DNA from: Cricetomys ansorgei
Lineage: Eukaryota > Chordata > Mammalia > Rodentia > Nesomyidae
DNA length: 64,000 nucleotides
Direction of reading: 5' to 3'
Assembly: GCA_026225945.1 (NCBI GenBank)
Contig: JAMJFZ010001222.1
Coordinates: 2,705,501-2,769,500 of the forward strand
Positions 9,633 to 22,077 of this stretch are shown here, in pieces. How positions within the stretch are numbered: position 1 is the stretch's first letter; every line of letters starts with the position of its first letter. The notes under the pieces are model-generated. The model saw only the letters and a list, made by a program, of their open reading frames with translations, did no database searches and was not told the DNA's origin. Position numbers and translations under genes: made by a program.

Positions 9633-12380
9633 ACATTCATAGGAAGTAAGTAGCCTCATCCATTTGCTATGAGAGAGGCAGAAGAGGAGGATGTGAAGGA
9701 GCGGGAGAGGACTTTTCAACAGGATGTCAGGCTCAGATTTCTCCTCTCTGCTTTAAATAATTCCTCCTTTCCTGATTTTACAAGGAAACTCACAGGATGG
9801 CTGCCAAGGCGCAAAGATACTTTGACTACTTTGTATGACGTGGGCACTTTGAAAAATGGTTATCCTTTGAAAATGATCCAAAAATACACTCTTCTAACAG
9901 AATCAAAGAGATCAATACATAGAATAGATTTTTTAAGTGTGTGTGTTGGCCCAGAACAGAGAAGGAGGTGCTCGGCGACATTCTGTGGGCTGTCAGCCAA
10001 GAACATCACACCCTGCTTCATTTCTGCAGTTGTACAGCTTCTGACATGGAAGACCTAGGCTTCTCTGTCCTCTCATCTTCCTTCATTAGAAGAATCACTG
10101 ATGCCTGGAGGTTTCAGTCATGAAGCAACGTAATAGTTCCGGAGCTGGAGGAGTTTTCTAATTGGCATTTTATCAACAGAAACAGAGTAGAATACAGCTT
10201 CCCCAATGCGTTGGCACCACACATTGGGTGTGTAGGATGGAGCTTAGGAGACTTTTTAACCTATCACCATGAATGCCTTCTCTAAATATGACGTGCACTC
10301 CACATTCCAGAGAGTGGTAGTTTCAGGCAGACGCGTTTTCGGCACCCACACTGACTCTGGATGTGAAGTGCTACCTCTGTGCCTAACGGCTTTATTCTGG
10401 CTCTTCTGACATCTGAAGTTCTTAGAGAGCCAAGTCTTTTATAAGATTCTATACCAGTAACTTTTAAGTTACTCTAAGTTCAAGATCGCTATGATCCTCA
10501 ACACTAGCACTTTCTATGACTTCGAGGAGACAGACGTGTTCATCGCTGACCTCGTCAAACATGAGTGATGGGAAACAGTGCCGTCTTCTGAAGTGGAAGC
10601 GCCAAATTTGACAACTTAACCTCAGTAATTAGATGGGTATCTACTAAATTTGTGCTGAATAAACTTTGAACATTTTTAGCTAAAAGCATACCTTTTCGAT
10701 TTGTTGTTTCCAAAATATTGAATGCGATGAACTGTGTTACTTATGAGCTCTTGATCTATGTACTGGAATATTTCACTCAGATATGCATTTCAACTAAAAT
10801 AAAACAAAACAAACAACAAAAAGCAGCTAACATGGAAGTATCAACAAAAGATAGTCATAGGCCATGTGAAGAACCTCTCTAGGTAAAATCACAGAAAAAA
10901 AAAATCAATTCTCAGTTCTCTATTGAGTGATTTCCAAACCCACATTCAAAAGTAGGGCAAGTGCACAGTTCACAGTACATATCAACTATTTGTTTGGGTC
11001 TACCTATAGTTTGTATTAATAGGATCCTTGGAGAAACATGGTTACTTGCTGACAGTGCAGAAACAGCTCTCACTGTTTCCGGGGAAAGTGACGTATTTTG
11101 TTTTCCTCACAGAAAATCAAACAACAGCAACAAAGTTCAAATCTGTTCCTAGCAAGCCTTAGAAGAAAATTTTGGTGTTTTATATATGAGTATTTCTTTT
11201 GAAAATGAATTATTAATGAGAATTTTAAATGTTCTGACGCTTCAAACTTAATTGCAGTGGGATTTGACTCTTCTCCCTTTCAAAAAATTTTGCACCATAA
11301 CAGTTGGTGTAAGAATGTAACTGAGGGAGAAATGCCATGCCTGTCCACATTTTAGGTTTTATTGTCTATTGGCAGGTATGATAGCTACTGTTAAAATGTT
11401 AGGGTTCCTTAACACTGACTGTGATCAACCTTTTTAATGTTTGCTTTGTCCAGTACGTTTTAGTAAATTCTGCCTACTCTCCTAGGAGAGCTGAGTCTCA
11501 CTTCCACCAGGCATCAGAATTCAGGTAATTTAAAACCAATTTAGAACCAATTATTGAAGCCTTGCTTATAGGCCTCTGCTAGTTCCCTGCAGCTACAAAA
11601 GAACTAAGTTTCCAGAGCTTACCTCCAGCCTATAGCACAAATCCCAGCAAAGCGTCAGTCTGAGTGAGCAGGAAGGAAGTCCGGAAGTCTGGGTTCAACA
11701 CGACTCAGTAGACAGTGTTGGTTCAAACTTCTAAAGTCTGATACTGAGAGTTTATTTTAGGTATTTAAGTACATTAAAATTTGGGGGGAAAAGTTTCCTA
11801 GTGTAACATATTCTCATGTGACAATAAAGCTTAAGGAAAAATTACACTGAAAATCTTTTCAAAGCACATTTTACCTCTTCTATGAGGACGGGTTCTGTAG
11901 AGAGAGTACACGTGTCATCTTAACGGCCTGGGGCAGGATCTGGTATGGACTCAGTCATACAGACAGTTGTCAAGCTATTAGTTACTTCCAGTTCTGTTTG
12001 TAAGGGTCTTGGGGGGTGGGGGTGGGGTGCGAAGTGCAGGTGTGGCCTGACCCTACAGATAGTGTAAAGGTCACCGGTTCTGTTGGGGGGGGGAACCTAG
12101 GTGAGCCAAATGTTGCCTGGCCAAACAGATAGCGCTGAGGTTACCTAGGCTGATAATCATCTCCATTCCCAGCCGTCTGGGCAGAAAACAGGTTACATAT
12201 CTCTTCCTTTGAAGAGACAACCCTGAGTATTTAACATTCCTGGGTTCTCTGATGCTTATCTGTGAGCGCAAGGACCACTGTGCCCCTAACACATGCTGAT
12301 CTTGTATCTCTCTCAGAATTCCCAGTTTTTTTTCTAATGTCTGTGTCCTCTGTCTACTATTTTCCCTCCCTGAGTTCAAA
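9633..12380. other. 2.7 kb of mostly unique intron
   Basis: No SINE, LTR or L1 core recognised apart from an A-rich (AAAAC)n stretch at 10797-10822. It contains a short coding-like frame at 10493-10567 (see findings). The longest repeat-free part of the left half. Confidence 0.55.
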
Positions 12381-12498
12381 GCTGGAGATGTAGCTCAGTG
12401 GCAGAGTGCTTACCTCCCATGCACAAAGCCTTGATTTCAATCCTGAGCACTACGAAATAAATAAAAAACAAATAAATAAGCAAACAAACAAAAATTAA
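12381..12498 (+). mobile_element. ID SINE, sense
   Basis: GCTGGAGATGTAGCTCAGTG, AGAGTGCTTACC and TCAATCCTGAGCAC with an (AAATA)/(AAAC) tail. tRNA-Ala-derived SINE, not a tRNA gene: no acceptor stem closure and an A-rich tail. Confidence 0.92.
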
Positions 12499-12499
12499 A

Positions 12500-15043
12500 C
12501 CCCTACATATCTGCCAAGAACCACCTGACAAAAATTCTCTCCTGAATCCCTTTCCATCCCTAACTCCCCAGGCCACTGGCAATATGGAGGACTGTGTACA
12601 CCATACATTTTTATGTAATCCTAATAGCTGGTACTATCTCTGAGGGCAATGACCTTTGACACAGACTTTGTCCATAGTTCTTGATGCAAAAGAGAGCTTC
12701 AAAAAATATTTTTAGAATACTAAATAGTTTACAATATAATCCAGCAAACTCAATCCGTGACCCTAATCCAGGCTCTTTCAGCTATGGCCCACCTGCACCC
12801 CAGGACAGACATGACTGCAGGCCAATAACAATCACAAACTCACTTAAACACGGTAGCATTTTGTTGTTGTTTTATTTTCTTTTACAGTTTGACTGCATAG
12901 AAGTTGGTAGGTGATGTTGTGTCACAAAGTCAAAAAGTTAGATGTTCCTAAAAATCTGGAGAGAATGACGTGTGATGTAGTTAATACACACAAGCAGCAT
13001 GTCCAGACCACACAGGGAGATTGTCCATGCCCCACAATGCAGCTGAAATGCAAAAGCAGCAAACTGTGCCCGGTGCTTCTCCTGTCAGCCTTCTTTCTGT
13101 GCTGCTTTCTCATCCCCTGCAACTTTGCGCCCACAGCAGATGCCCTCTGTCAGAGGGCTTTTTTTTTTTTTTTAACTTATTGTACATTCTAAGCCACATT
13201 TAGACTTTCTTTTTTTCCATGTTAGTCGATGCCATGCCTTCAGTCAAAAACCATGTGACATGTGAAGAATCAATTAGACTTCATAATTTAAGTAGTTGGC
13301 AAAAATGAGCTCAGCTTTCCAAAGGAATTTTTCAAATTATTACCAATAATGTAAATTCTAACCACTGGAATATGCTGAAGAAAGATTCTTATTTTGGAGG
13401 CCTCCTAGAAGTCACTCGGATCTTTTTGATCACCAGTCACAGATAGCACCATGAAGAGAAAGGGCCATCAACTGGTCCTTACATGTCTGAAAGGTACTGA
13501 TACCAGACTTCTGCAGGGATTTTGCAGGGTGCCTTCCCCAGGGGTTCAGTGCTTGGACCACAGTCACCCAGTACATATTGAAATAAAATCACCAAAAGAC
13601 ACACAGAGCAGGGGAAGGAGAATAAAGAGCTGAGACAATGTTGGTAGATAAGAAAGAACCATACTTCATCAGGGAAGACTCCACACCCAAGATGGCACTT
13701 GACACTCATACGAAAGGCCGGCTGAAAGAGCAGTGCACCTATTCCAGCGTCTTTTCCATTAAAGTGTTTTTCATCTAAAGCTGAATGCACAAACCACATT
13801 TGCTAAAACATGAAGAGAAACCACAAAGGAGTGAGTGGGTCAGAAAACTCCAGGCACTTGACAAAAGCCTAACAAATGACTGCAAATGCCTCTTCTCTGC
13901 ACCCCACTCCAAGCCCCATTTGGCCTCCTTTCTCTAACAGCCCCAGTGCTGAGATCAAAGGACGGAGAGTAGGTCACAGAGAGGAGTGGAGAGGGCTCAG
14001 ACTTCATTATATCAGTGAATAATTTTGAGAAATGAAAACCATTTTCAGAGGGAGCTGAAACCCAAAATAGTTTCAACCATAAACTTCATTTTAGGAGTTT
14101 GGGGGATGTTACACCCTTCCATGTGGTTGCCTGGGGAACAGGATTCATTTATTGTTTGCTGTCCAATAATTTCTAAGAAGTTGCTATCCTACATTATATC
14201 TGTGGATGTTAAATTCACTCTAAATGGAAAGAGCTTTCCAAAATATGCAGTTTAAATTATAGTAAAGAAATTGTCAGGAAAAAAAATGTCACAGAAAGCT
14301 AACGCTCCATTAATATACTTTTCTATCTAAATAAATTAGCATTCTTTTATCTTGATTTAAAGAATAATGTAGTCTGATTTCCTCCAAACATTCAAGAAAG
14401 AACACCATTGATAACAGAATGTGGAAGAAGCAAGAGAAAGAACTTGACTTCCTTCACATGATAAATTTTCTTCAACTCTTGCTTGTGATAAACCAGCCGT
14501 GAGAGAAAAGTTCAGATGATTTTACGGGGAGGGTTCGCAGACATGCTAAGGTCAAGGTAATTGTTTCACAGGCATGCTAGGTCTTTCATCTCTGGCTCCT
14601 TGCATTAAATGAGTGCAGGGCACCCTAGGAGTCAGCTCTTTGGCAGATAGAATATTCCTTTTGCTTCTGTTCCCTGCTGGTGGTTTTGGATTCCCTACAC
14701 CATGTCACTCTTTACAAGGAAGTGAGAAGGTGCTAAACTTTATCTCTGTATGTTTCTCTTAGAAACAGCATATATTAAAACCTACATAGAGGAAAGACCA
14801 GGAACTAATGAGGGAGTGATTGGTGAATTTAATTTTCTGTGAAATGTGAAGAGCTTACTTGTACCATGCCTGAGACCAAAGACTTTGTCCCTCAAAAGCA
14901 TGTCCTCGGTAGACCAGCTTTTAAATCTCAATTAACCAGAATACAACTATAAGAGGAAGATTTCTACTTGTCATAAAACACTGTACTGGGCACTGTGGGA
15001 CTTAAAAAAATGCCAAAATGACTATTTTTCTAAAACGTTTCTG
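12500..15043. other. Unique intronic sequence
   Basis: No repeat cores recognised. A T15 run is at 13160-13175. Small overlapping open frames at 12681-14255 have no family resemblance. Confidence 0.55.
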
Positions 15044-15185
15044 GGCCAGGGAGACAGCTCAGAGAGTGAAGATACTTGCCACCAAGCCTGATGACCTGAG
15101 TTTGATCCCCACTACCCATAGATGGAAGGAGTGAACAGACTCCCATGGTCCTTCACAGGACCTACACTCTATATAGGCCACGGAG
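15044..15185 (+). mobile_element. B4/RSINE-like SINE, sense
   Basis: GCCAGGGAGACAGCTCAGAG and GACCTGAGTTTGATCCCCAC are tRNA-like A/B box regions. The element runs into a CA tract. Confidence 0.82.

Positions 15186-15240
<55 letters not shown>
15186..15240. repeat. (CA)n microsatellite
   Basis: About 27 uninterrupted CA units forming the tail of the preceding SINE. Confidence 0.98.
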
Positions 15241-15242
<2 letters not shown>

Positions 15243-17831
15243 TAATTTTAAAGTGTTCGCAAAGGAGGCCCTCGTTTGTGCACACAGCCAGGTTTGTCTT
15301 GGGTGACCATTTAGCTATCATAAGAATGAAACTCAGGATGGCTGTCAGGATTGTGGAATGCCTCACCTATTTCTATTCACCTGATTTATTCAGGACAACC
15401 TATGGATGATTGTCTCAGGCTCCTGCAAAGACTGCAAAGACATGTTTGCTTGAACACAGAAGTTGGATAGCACACAGAAGTAAAAAAAGAAGTTACTAGA
15501 GTAAGAATCTTATCAACAATAGGTTTTAAACTGGTAGTGGCCACTTATTATATTTAAGAATATTTAATTCTACAGAAAATGAGACAGCAAATGGAAAATA
15601 TGAAATTTACAACTTAAACTTAGGCATCAGTTGTTAGGGTTAGAGCCTGGGCCTTGATGACTACAGAATGTGTGTGTGCGTTAGAAAGAGATAGGAATGT
15701 TGATTCAAATGGTTAATGAGCATTAAGTGTGCACAAGTCCATCGGTATTCATGAAGTCATCAAGCACCAACCAAACAGGCGAGCTCATGGTTGTGACAAA
15801 AGGCACTTCTACTTTCATCTCTAGGATGGAGTCTCTGTGCTTCCAACCTCAATTTTGCTCCTCATTGTCCCAGCATCCACAGGAGAGCTCAGGTAAGGAG
15901 AAAGTACAGAGAAATGAAGAGGAAGGGGAGAAAGAGAGAGGGAGGGAAAGAAGCTGATGGCTGACTAGGATTCACGCAGAACTGTTCTATCCCTGTGGTA
16001 CATGAACATACACTACCTCCCTCTCCCTACTTCCCACTGTGTGTTTTTAATTGATTAAATAAACCATGTTGCTCAGGCATCTTAATTTGTGATCCATAAC
16101 GTCTGGGATAGCTCCCCTCTTAGTATAGTGGAGAGTATTTGCATCAAGGTAATTTCCCACATGACAAAACTCATCAGCCTTTCTTACCTCCACACTGATT
16201 GCTAATTTTCTGCCACCATGAGCCAATAGAAAAAAAATAAATGAAAAGTGGCAACTAATTATTAATGAGGAAACAAGAAGTAGTCAATATTGCTTAGGTC
16301 TGAGGCTTGGTTACATGACTTTATGAGATACATATTTGCCTTAGCTGAAATTGTTGAAGACATTGGTATTTCCTGCGGTTCCATAGAGTGTAGTTTACAG
16401 TTCTCTACAAACAGGGCTATCTCAGGACACTCCGCTGGACAATTTCATTACCATCATTTTAGAAAGGTGTTCACTCACTGTGTGAAAGGATTCACTGCAA
16501 TGCCTCCAGTATTTATTTATTGCACATTTCATGCAGGCCCAGCACTAAGCTCTGGTTAAAGTGGGGAGAGGGAAGCAAGTACGATGGTCTTCATCTCTGA
16601 TATTTCAGTGTCTGCATACATACACATTACAATTCATATAGCTAGAGATACAGTAAGCACTCAGTGATGTAAGATGGCCATTTAGTGTTCCTCTAAGATG
16701 GTGGAAGAGACCAGCTAGCTTCCATAGAACAGATATGAAGGTGAAGTTGATAGGAATTCAAAGATGTAAGGAATCACATCCACTGGAAGACCTCAGTAAA
16801 AAAATAATAGTAATAATAACGCCAAGTCTCTTGAGGGTAGTTTGATGACATATATGAAAAAGCCACTATTGTATGGCATAGGGTAATCAAAAACTTGAAA
16901 TAGCCTATGTCCACATCAACTGAAAAGTGATCCCCCACATTATGATGCAGTCTTCACCAGATATATGTAGCCATCAAACTGTATGGAAAAGTACTTAAAA
17001 CACAGGTGGTTTAAAATGTTCAACCTCCTCAAAAGGACGATGAAGTGTCTTTGTTCTACCCCAGAATCCTTACCACCATCATCCTAAAATACTCAAAATA
17101 TCCCTTTATCCAAGAGTATTTTATCTAAAGACTCCCAAGTATGCTAACCTAAAGGCCTATGTTTAAAAGTACACATACAAGCATAGAGCTGCATGCAGAC
17201 TTACTTTTATTTATCGCAGGTATTTTTCCATATTAGCAAAATGCAGGTGGATGGTAGGTATTTTAACAGTCACTGGATATTTGATCAAATGGTTTAGCAA
17301 CTTTCATTTATTCCATCATTTAACAAGACAATTGTGTTGTTTTTGCTATTACACATAACACTGCAATATACTTAAATGAAATGCTTAGTGGTCAATATAT
17401 TTTAAGTAAAGAGAAAATGAGGTATAAAATAATGTATAGTATGGTAGTGATGTAATCTTGTGAAAATGTATATACAATAGGAGAGAAGAATCTGGAATGA
17501 AAGACTACATGGTTCAATAGCAGGTATCACCAGTGGCAGAATTAACTGTGAATTTAATTTTACCCTTTTCCTTTCTGTGTTCTCTATCATCTACATCTCT
17601 GACAGAAAACATATATCATTTATGCAATAAAAACTAAATGGCTGTGAGAAAGGCTTTGTGGAAGAAATGACATTTAGAATAGGAAATGAAAGATGAGTGA
17701 AATTATTTTTTCTTGTTCAAATAAAGGAAAAATATTAGAGTAAAAACTGTGATCAAATCTACATGGGATGAAAGTGCTTAGGCAAATTGGAAGTGTGGCC
17801 ATCCAAGTTAGGTGAAAGGATGGGATATCTG
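15241..17831. other. 2.6 kb intron without recognised elements
   Basis: AT-rich, non-repetitive. Contains a purine-rich GAAAGAGAGAGG stretch at 15910-15950 and a short TAATAATAA run at 16805-16820. Confidence 0.55.
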
Positions 17832-17992
17832 GGGCTGGAAATATAGTTCAGTAGTAGATTGTTTGCCTGAGTTCCATCCTAGCACCAAGTGAATTGTGCT
17901 GCACACCTGAAAAGTTCAAGGTCATCCCTGTAGCCATAGTGAGTTCAAGGCCAGCTTGAGATGTCTAAGACTGTCTCAAATGGAAGAAAGTA
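17832..17992 (+). mobile_element. B4 SINE, sense
   Basis: ID-like GGGCTGGAAATATAGTTCAG fused to B1-like GAGTTCAAGGCCAGCTTGAG. Confidence 0.85.
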
Positions 17993-18046
17993 CAGATATC
18001 TGTAGGAATATATTGGGGAAATTTAACAGGTTAGAAATCCAATTCC

Positions 18047-18300
18047 AAGTCTGGGAAGATGGCAGGTAAAGTACTTGCTACACAAGCACAGGATCTAAGT
18101 TTGGATCCCCAGTCAGACAAGGTGGTGCATGTCTGTGACCCCAGTGCTGTGAGGGATGGAGATCAGCGTGTCTCAGGGGTTCAGCTGGCATCCCGTCTAG
18201 TCAGTCTTCAAGCTCCAGGCTCAGGGAAAGAGTGCTTAAAAAATATAATGTAGAGGGTCATAGAGGAAGGTATCTGGCACTGACCTCTCATGCATGTACA
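18047..18300 (+). mobile_element. B4 SINE, sense
   Basis: GGGAAGATGGCAGGTAAAG head, TTGGATCCCCAGTCAGACAA, B1-like CCCCAGTGCTGTGAGGGATG and a CACATGCATGTACACAC-like tail. Confidence 0.82.
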
Positions 18301-18405
18301 CACAACACACACATGTGTGTGTGAGAGAGAGAGAGAATATGTGAGAGTCTCTATCACACACACACACATATTCATTCTCTATCCCCCCCTCTTACACACA
18401 CATTG
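18296..18405. repeat. Mixed (CA)/(GT)/(GA) microsatellite
   Basis: ACACACATGTGTGTGTGAGAG followed by further GA, CA and CT runs. The CA and GT parts are inverted and could pair. Confidence 0.93.
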
Positions 18406-19053
18406 AATTCGGACCTTTCATATCAAGTGAAATGCTTTTATTTAACATGATTAAGTGGCACACTTAGGAATAGTGACAGAGGTAGGCAACAGCCATTCTT
18501 TGATTTAGTCACATAGTTTAAGCCACCCAGAAAATTCCACAACATTAAATTTAGCACTATACTTAATATGCCTCCCAAAAGGTGTCAAAATTATGTAACA
18601 GAGGGCTTCAGACAGGATATAGAGACAGAGATGGTGGAGGGGAGACTAAAGGGAATGAATGTCACGAGGCAAAACCAGAGAAAAGTATGGACCTACTGCT
18701 GTTTAAACATCATCAAAGATGTCAAAAGAACCCAGATCGTTTCACATAGTGCTCCAGGAGATGAGTTACAAGATTTCTATGAACATCATGAAGCAGGCAG
18801 ATGGTCTGGAGCACACACCACTTTGCCTTACTTCCAGTTTGCCTCAGGGGCCACGGAGATTGTCACTGCAGCAACATCAGTCCCAGAGCTGTCTGGACCT
18901 CAGGCTCACACTGCTTCTGTTCCAAATACTTCCAAGATTCAATCCAGAATACTGACCCCTCTCACACACACTGCAACAGTATTTGAGTAAAACACTGACC
19001 TAAAACAAATGATGATGATGATTAGGATGATTGATGATTAGGAAAGTAAAAGA
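18406..19053. other. Unique intron with a 140-codon open frame
   Basis: The frame at 18568-18990 (+) opens MPPKRCQNYVTEGF and has no recognised domain, transmembrane segment or signal. Two further frames overlap it. The strand is opposite to the host gene and no promoter or splice context supports it. Most likely chance. Confidence 0.55.
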
Positions 19054-19241
19054 GGGGGCTGGAGAGATAGCTCAGGGGTTAAGAGCACTGACTGCTGCTC
19101 TTCCAGAGGTCCTGAGTTCAATTCCCAGCAACCACATGGTGGCTCATAGTTGTCTATAATTGGATATAATGCCCTCCTCTGGCATGCAAGTGTACATGCA
19201 GATAAAGCACTTATATAAATAAATACAATAAAACAAAATCT
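19054..19241 (+). mobile_element. B2 SINE, sense, well preserved
   Basis: GGGGCTGGAGAGATAGCTCA, GTTAAGAGCACTGACTGC, TGAGTTCAATTCCCAGCAAC and a AATAAATACAATAAAAC tail. Relatively young copy. Confidence 0.96.
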
Positions 19242-19381
19242 AGCTGAGTGGTGGTGCATGTCTTTAATCCCAGCACCTAGGAGGCAGAGGCAGGCAGATC
19301 TCTGTGAGTTTGAGGCCAGCCTGGTCTACATAGAGAGTTCCAGGACAGTTAGGGCTACATAGAAAGACCAGGTCTCAAAAC
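19242..19381 (+). mobile_element. B1 SINE, sense, well preserved
   Basis: Directly abuts the B2 tail: TCTTTAATCCCAGCACCTAG, GAGGCAGAGGCAGGCAGATC and GAGGCCAGCCTGGTCTACAT. Confidence 0.96.
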
Positions 19382-19385
19382 ATTT

Positions 19386-19431
19386 TGTAAATAAAGAAAT
19401 ACATAAATAAAGAAATACATAAATAAAGAAA
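19386..19431. repeat. 16-bp tandem (AAATAAAGAAATACAT)n
   Basis: About 2.7 copies expanded from the A-rich tail of the preceding B1. Confidence 0.9.
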
Positions 19432-19479
19432 GATTTTTCTGATGCATGCTATAAAGTGGAAGAACCATGAAAATGTGTG

Positions 19480-19838
19480 TGGTGTGGTGCTTTAAACGAG
19501 AAATATACACCTCACAGGCTTGGGCATTTGAATACTCTCCCAAGTTGGTGGCATTGTTTGGGAAGGTCTAGGAAGTATGGCCTTGCTGGAGGAGGTGCAT
19601 CTCTCCAGGTGGGCTATGGGAGATCATAGCTTCACCCTATGCCCAGTTTGCTCTGTTTGCCCTGTGCTTGCTTTGAAGATGTGAGCTTTCAGTTCTCTGC
19701 TCTTGCTGTATACCTGCTACTTGCTTCCCTGCATAGTGGACTCTTATCACTCTGATTCATAAGCCAAAATAAACTCCTTCTTACATAGTCATTTTGGTCA
19801 TAGTATTTTATCACAGCAACAGAAAGGTAACTAACACA
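19480..19838 (+). mobile_element. Rodent LTR-like element, sense
   Basis: GGTGGCATTGTTTGGGAAGG, TATGGCCTTGCTGGAGGAGG, AAGCCAAAATAAACTCC and the end GAAAGGTAACTAACACA. Same family as the antisense copy at 4765-5145. Probably MaLR-related; name uncertain. Confidence 0.75.
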
Positions 19839-19881
19839 ACATGTTAGGTGAAATGAGGCAGACACTAATAAAGACAAGTAC

Positions 19882-20202
19882 TGTAGTTGTACACCTACTG
19901 TGGCAGCTCAGCAAGTAGACACAGAGGCATTTTCATATGTGCAGACCCTGACAGACCTCAGCAGAGAGAACCACCATCACAACAAGTGCCATGCTGGACA
20001 GTGGAACCCTGAGCATCTGAGCTCAGGTGTTTTTAGTGATTCAGAACTCCTCAGGTGTTCTACTGATAGCACATCAGCAATCAAACATCCGCTACATAAA
20101 TCTAACACCTACAGAAAATACAAAATTCCAAGACCTAGGCAGTCCCTCACCCAACAGTACACAAAACATTTTATACATAACTAAAAATAAACTTCTACAA
20201 CA
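19882..20202 (-). repeat. 3' LTR of the ERVK-like element
   Basis: 321 bp, minus-strand start TGTTGTAGAAG and end ACAACTACA. It differs from the 5' LTR by substitutions and an indel near 20105-20145, implying substantial age. Confidence 0.87.
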
Positions 20203-21509
20203 TTTCCCCTTTTCTGTATAAGCCAAAGAATTGCTTTATCTTTACAACACAATTTAACACTGCACCAGCAAAAATATTTACAAGAACAAACATAAGGATA
20301 GGACCAAATGAAACCAAACATCTATGAAGCTTTTTCACAATGTCCAATTATCTGTAATTCACTCATGATCTTCTGGGTTCCCCCAAAGGGCTTGAATCAT
20401 TTCTCTGGCTCTGCCCTCTGCAGCACACACAGTTTGTCCTCCAGGTTCTGGCTGGCTCCACTCCACTGCTGCTTCTGTTCTTGGTGGTTGTCCCATGGTA
20501 TCGGCATCTAAAAAACTGCTGGGGTCCTATGCCGCAACTGGGCTGCACTTTCACCAGTAGCCTCTTCTGGGCTCTCTTTGTTGTGGGATGTTTTAGTTGT
20601 GGATAATATTTTAGTTATGCTGTAGCATGTAAAAGATCTGCTTTTTATTTGTTTATACCTCTGTGCTATTTCCAGCTTCCACCTACTCCCATCCCTGCCG
20701 GGAGGTTCCTGTTGTTTATTGAGGGTCTGTGTGAAAACAGGAAGAAAAACACCTGGGGGAGTGGGGGGCGGAGCAAGGAGGGAGCAGGGAGGAGGAGGTG
20801 GGGCAGGAGTATGAGGATGATTAGAGGGAGAACCAAATGGAGAACTGGAAAATGTGGTGTGAGGAAGCCTTGGAGTGAGCTCTCTGCTTAAACTGCCTGG
20901 GTATTGACCCCTGAGATTTGTAATATAATGTTTTAATAAGTAGTTTTATAACGATCAACAATGGACATTTTTTAACATCTCTTCATGGTGCAAAGCCTCA
21001 ACTTTTTTGCATGACCCCTTCAAGCTGGGGCTTCAACCACTACCAAGACTGCATCTTCATCAATGACCTCTCCTGGCCTCTCACAGTGCCAAGCCTTATT
21101 TGTTCTCCAAAGACCCCTTTATGCCTTCAAAACCAGTACCAGCTGGGTGACTCTTACAGTACCAAGTTCAGCTACTAGCACAAGATACAACCTTGATCAG
21201 TTCTGGAAGATAGCTTCTGTGTGCTAACTAAGAGGAAACACTTTCCAGATTTTAAGACAGAGTCTGGTTTGCAGGAAAAGCAACCGGTAAGCTTGTCTGC
21301 AGGAAGGGTTCCCTTATGGGATGAGTGGAGTTCTCATCACCATAGCAGATGTGTCTTATCAGGACCTCCTCACCTTACCAGTATCTGGACAGGTTTGCAG
21401 AAAACAAAACGAAACAAAACAAAGTAGACTCTTTGAGTTTCTTTTTCTTCTTTCCTGTCTCCACATTGGATTAGCTGACGATGTTGTGTCCCACATTGCA
21501 GCCACTATT
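20203..21509 (-). mobile_element. Internal region of the ERVK-like element
   Basis: 1.3 kb without a long open frame. Plus-strand landmarks CATGGTGCAAAGCCTCAAC (20985) and CTTCAAAACCAGTACCAGC (21126) resemble a sequence I recall from other rodent repeats. A GA-rich stretch lies at 20757-20840. The polypurine tract is at 20203-20213. Confidence 0.65.
21487..21504 (-). other. Candidate tRNA-Lys primer binding site
   Basis: TGGCTGCAATGTGGGAC lies about five bases inside the 5' LTR end. It aligns with one gap to the tRNA-Lys1,2-type site TGGCGCCCAACGTGGGGC. Degenerate, hence tentative. Confidence 0.5.
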
Positions 21510-21808
21510 TGTGGTAGTACAGCTATGGTGGCAGTTCAGCAAAGAGACAAGGAGATGCTTTCATATGTGCAAACCCTGCCAGACCTCAGCAGAGAGAGCC
21601 ACTAGCCTGATCAAAGCCATTCTGGACAGTGGAACCCCGAGTGTCCCAGCACAGACATTTTTACTGATTCAGAACTCCTCAGGTCTACTGATAGCACATG
21701 TAGATCATCAGCAATCAAACATCCCCCACATAAACACAACACCTGCAGACCCTCACCCAACCGTGCACAAAACATTTTATACATAACTAAAAATAAACTT
21801 CCACAACA
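21510..21808 (-). repeat. 5' LTR of the ERVK-like element
   Basis: 299 bp, TG...CA. Contains ATGTATAAAATG (TATA-like) near its start and GAGGAGTTCTGAATCAG shared with the partner LTR. Also shares GATGTTTGATTGCT with copies at 38710 and 53413. Confidence 0.87.
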
Positions 21809-22077
21809 ACGTACCGCATGAAAGTCTACTTTATGAGATAATTAGAATGGGCAATTTACATAGACAGCAAGTAACTAGTTAGTTCTGGGACTTAAGGGGG
21901 ATGAAGGATAGGGGAGCTAATGCTTAAAGGGCACTGGATTGCTGTTTTGCATTATAAATGTTCTGAAGTCCAGATACATGACATCACTGGGCTTAACACT
22001 AACACACTCTACTGAGTCACGTAAGATGGCTAAGCTGCAAAGTGTTTTTCTATATTCACTTGAACACAATTGAAAGT

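Larger units (their letters stand above)
19882..21808 (-). mobile_element. Non-autonomous ERVK-like LTR retrotransposon
   Basis: Two direct LTRs flank about 1.3 kb. On the minus strand the element starts TGTTGTGGAAG and ends ACAACTACA. Flanking hexamers GTACGT and GTACTT (21814-21809, 19881-19876) form a 6-bp duplication with one mismatch, as expected of class II elements. A polypurine tract AAAAGGGGAAA touches the 3' LTR. No gag, pro or pol frame is visible, so it would need a helper element. Possibly related to mys/MYSERV-type elements. Confidence 0.85.

Noticed and set aside
9393..9649. Proline/leucine-rich plus frames
   Set aside because: Translation of a C/T-rich tract.
18568..18990. 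140-codon frame on the plus strand
   Set aside because: No recognisable domain, signal or splice context. Overlapping frames are also open by chance, so coding is unlikely without conservation.
19054..19130. tRNA gene from A/B box-like motifs
   Set aside because: These are the polymerase III boxes of a B2 SINE with A-rich tail; no clover-leaf is closed. The same applies to the ID elements at 12381 and 63155.
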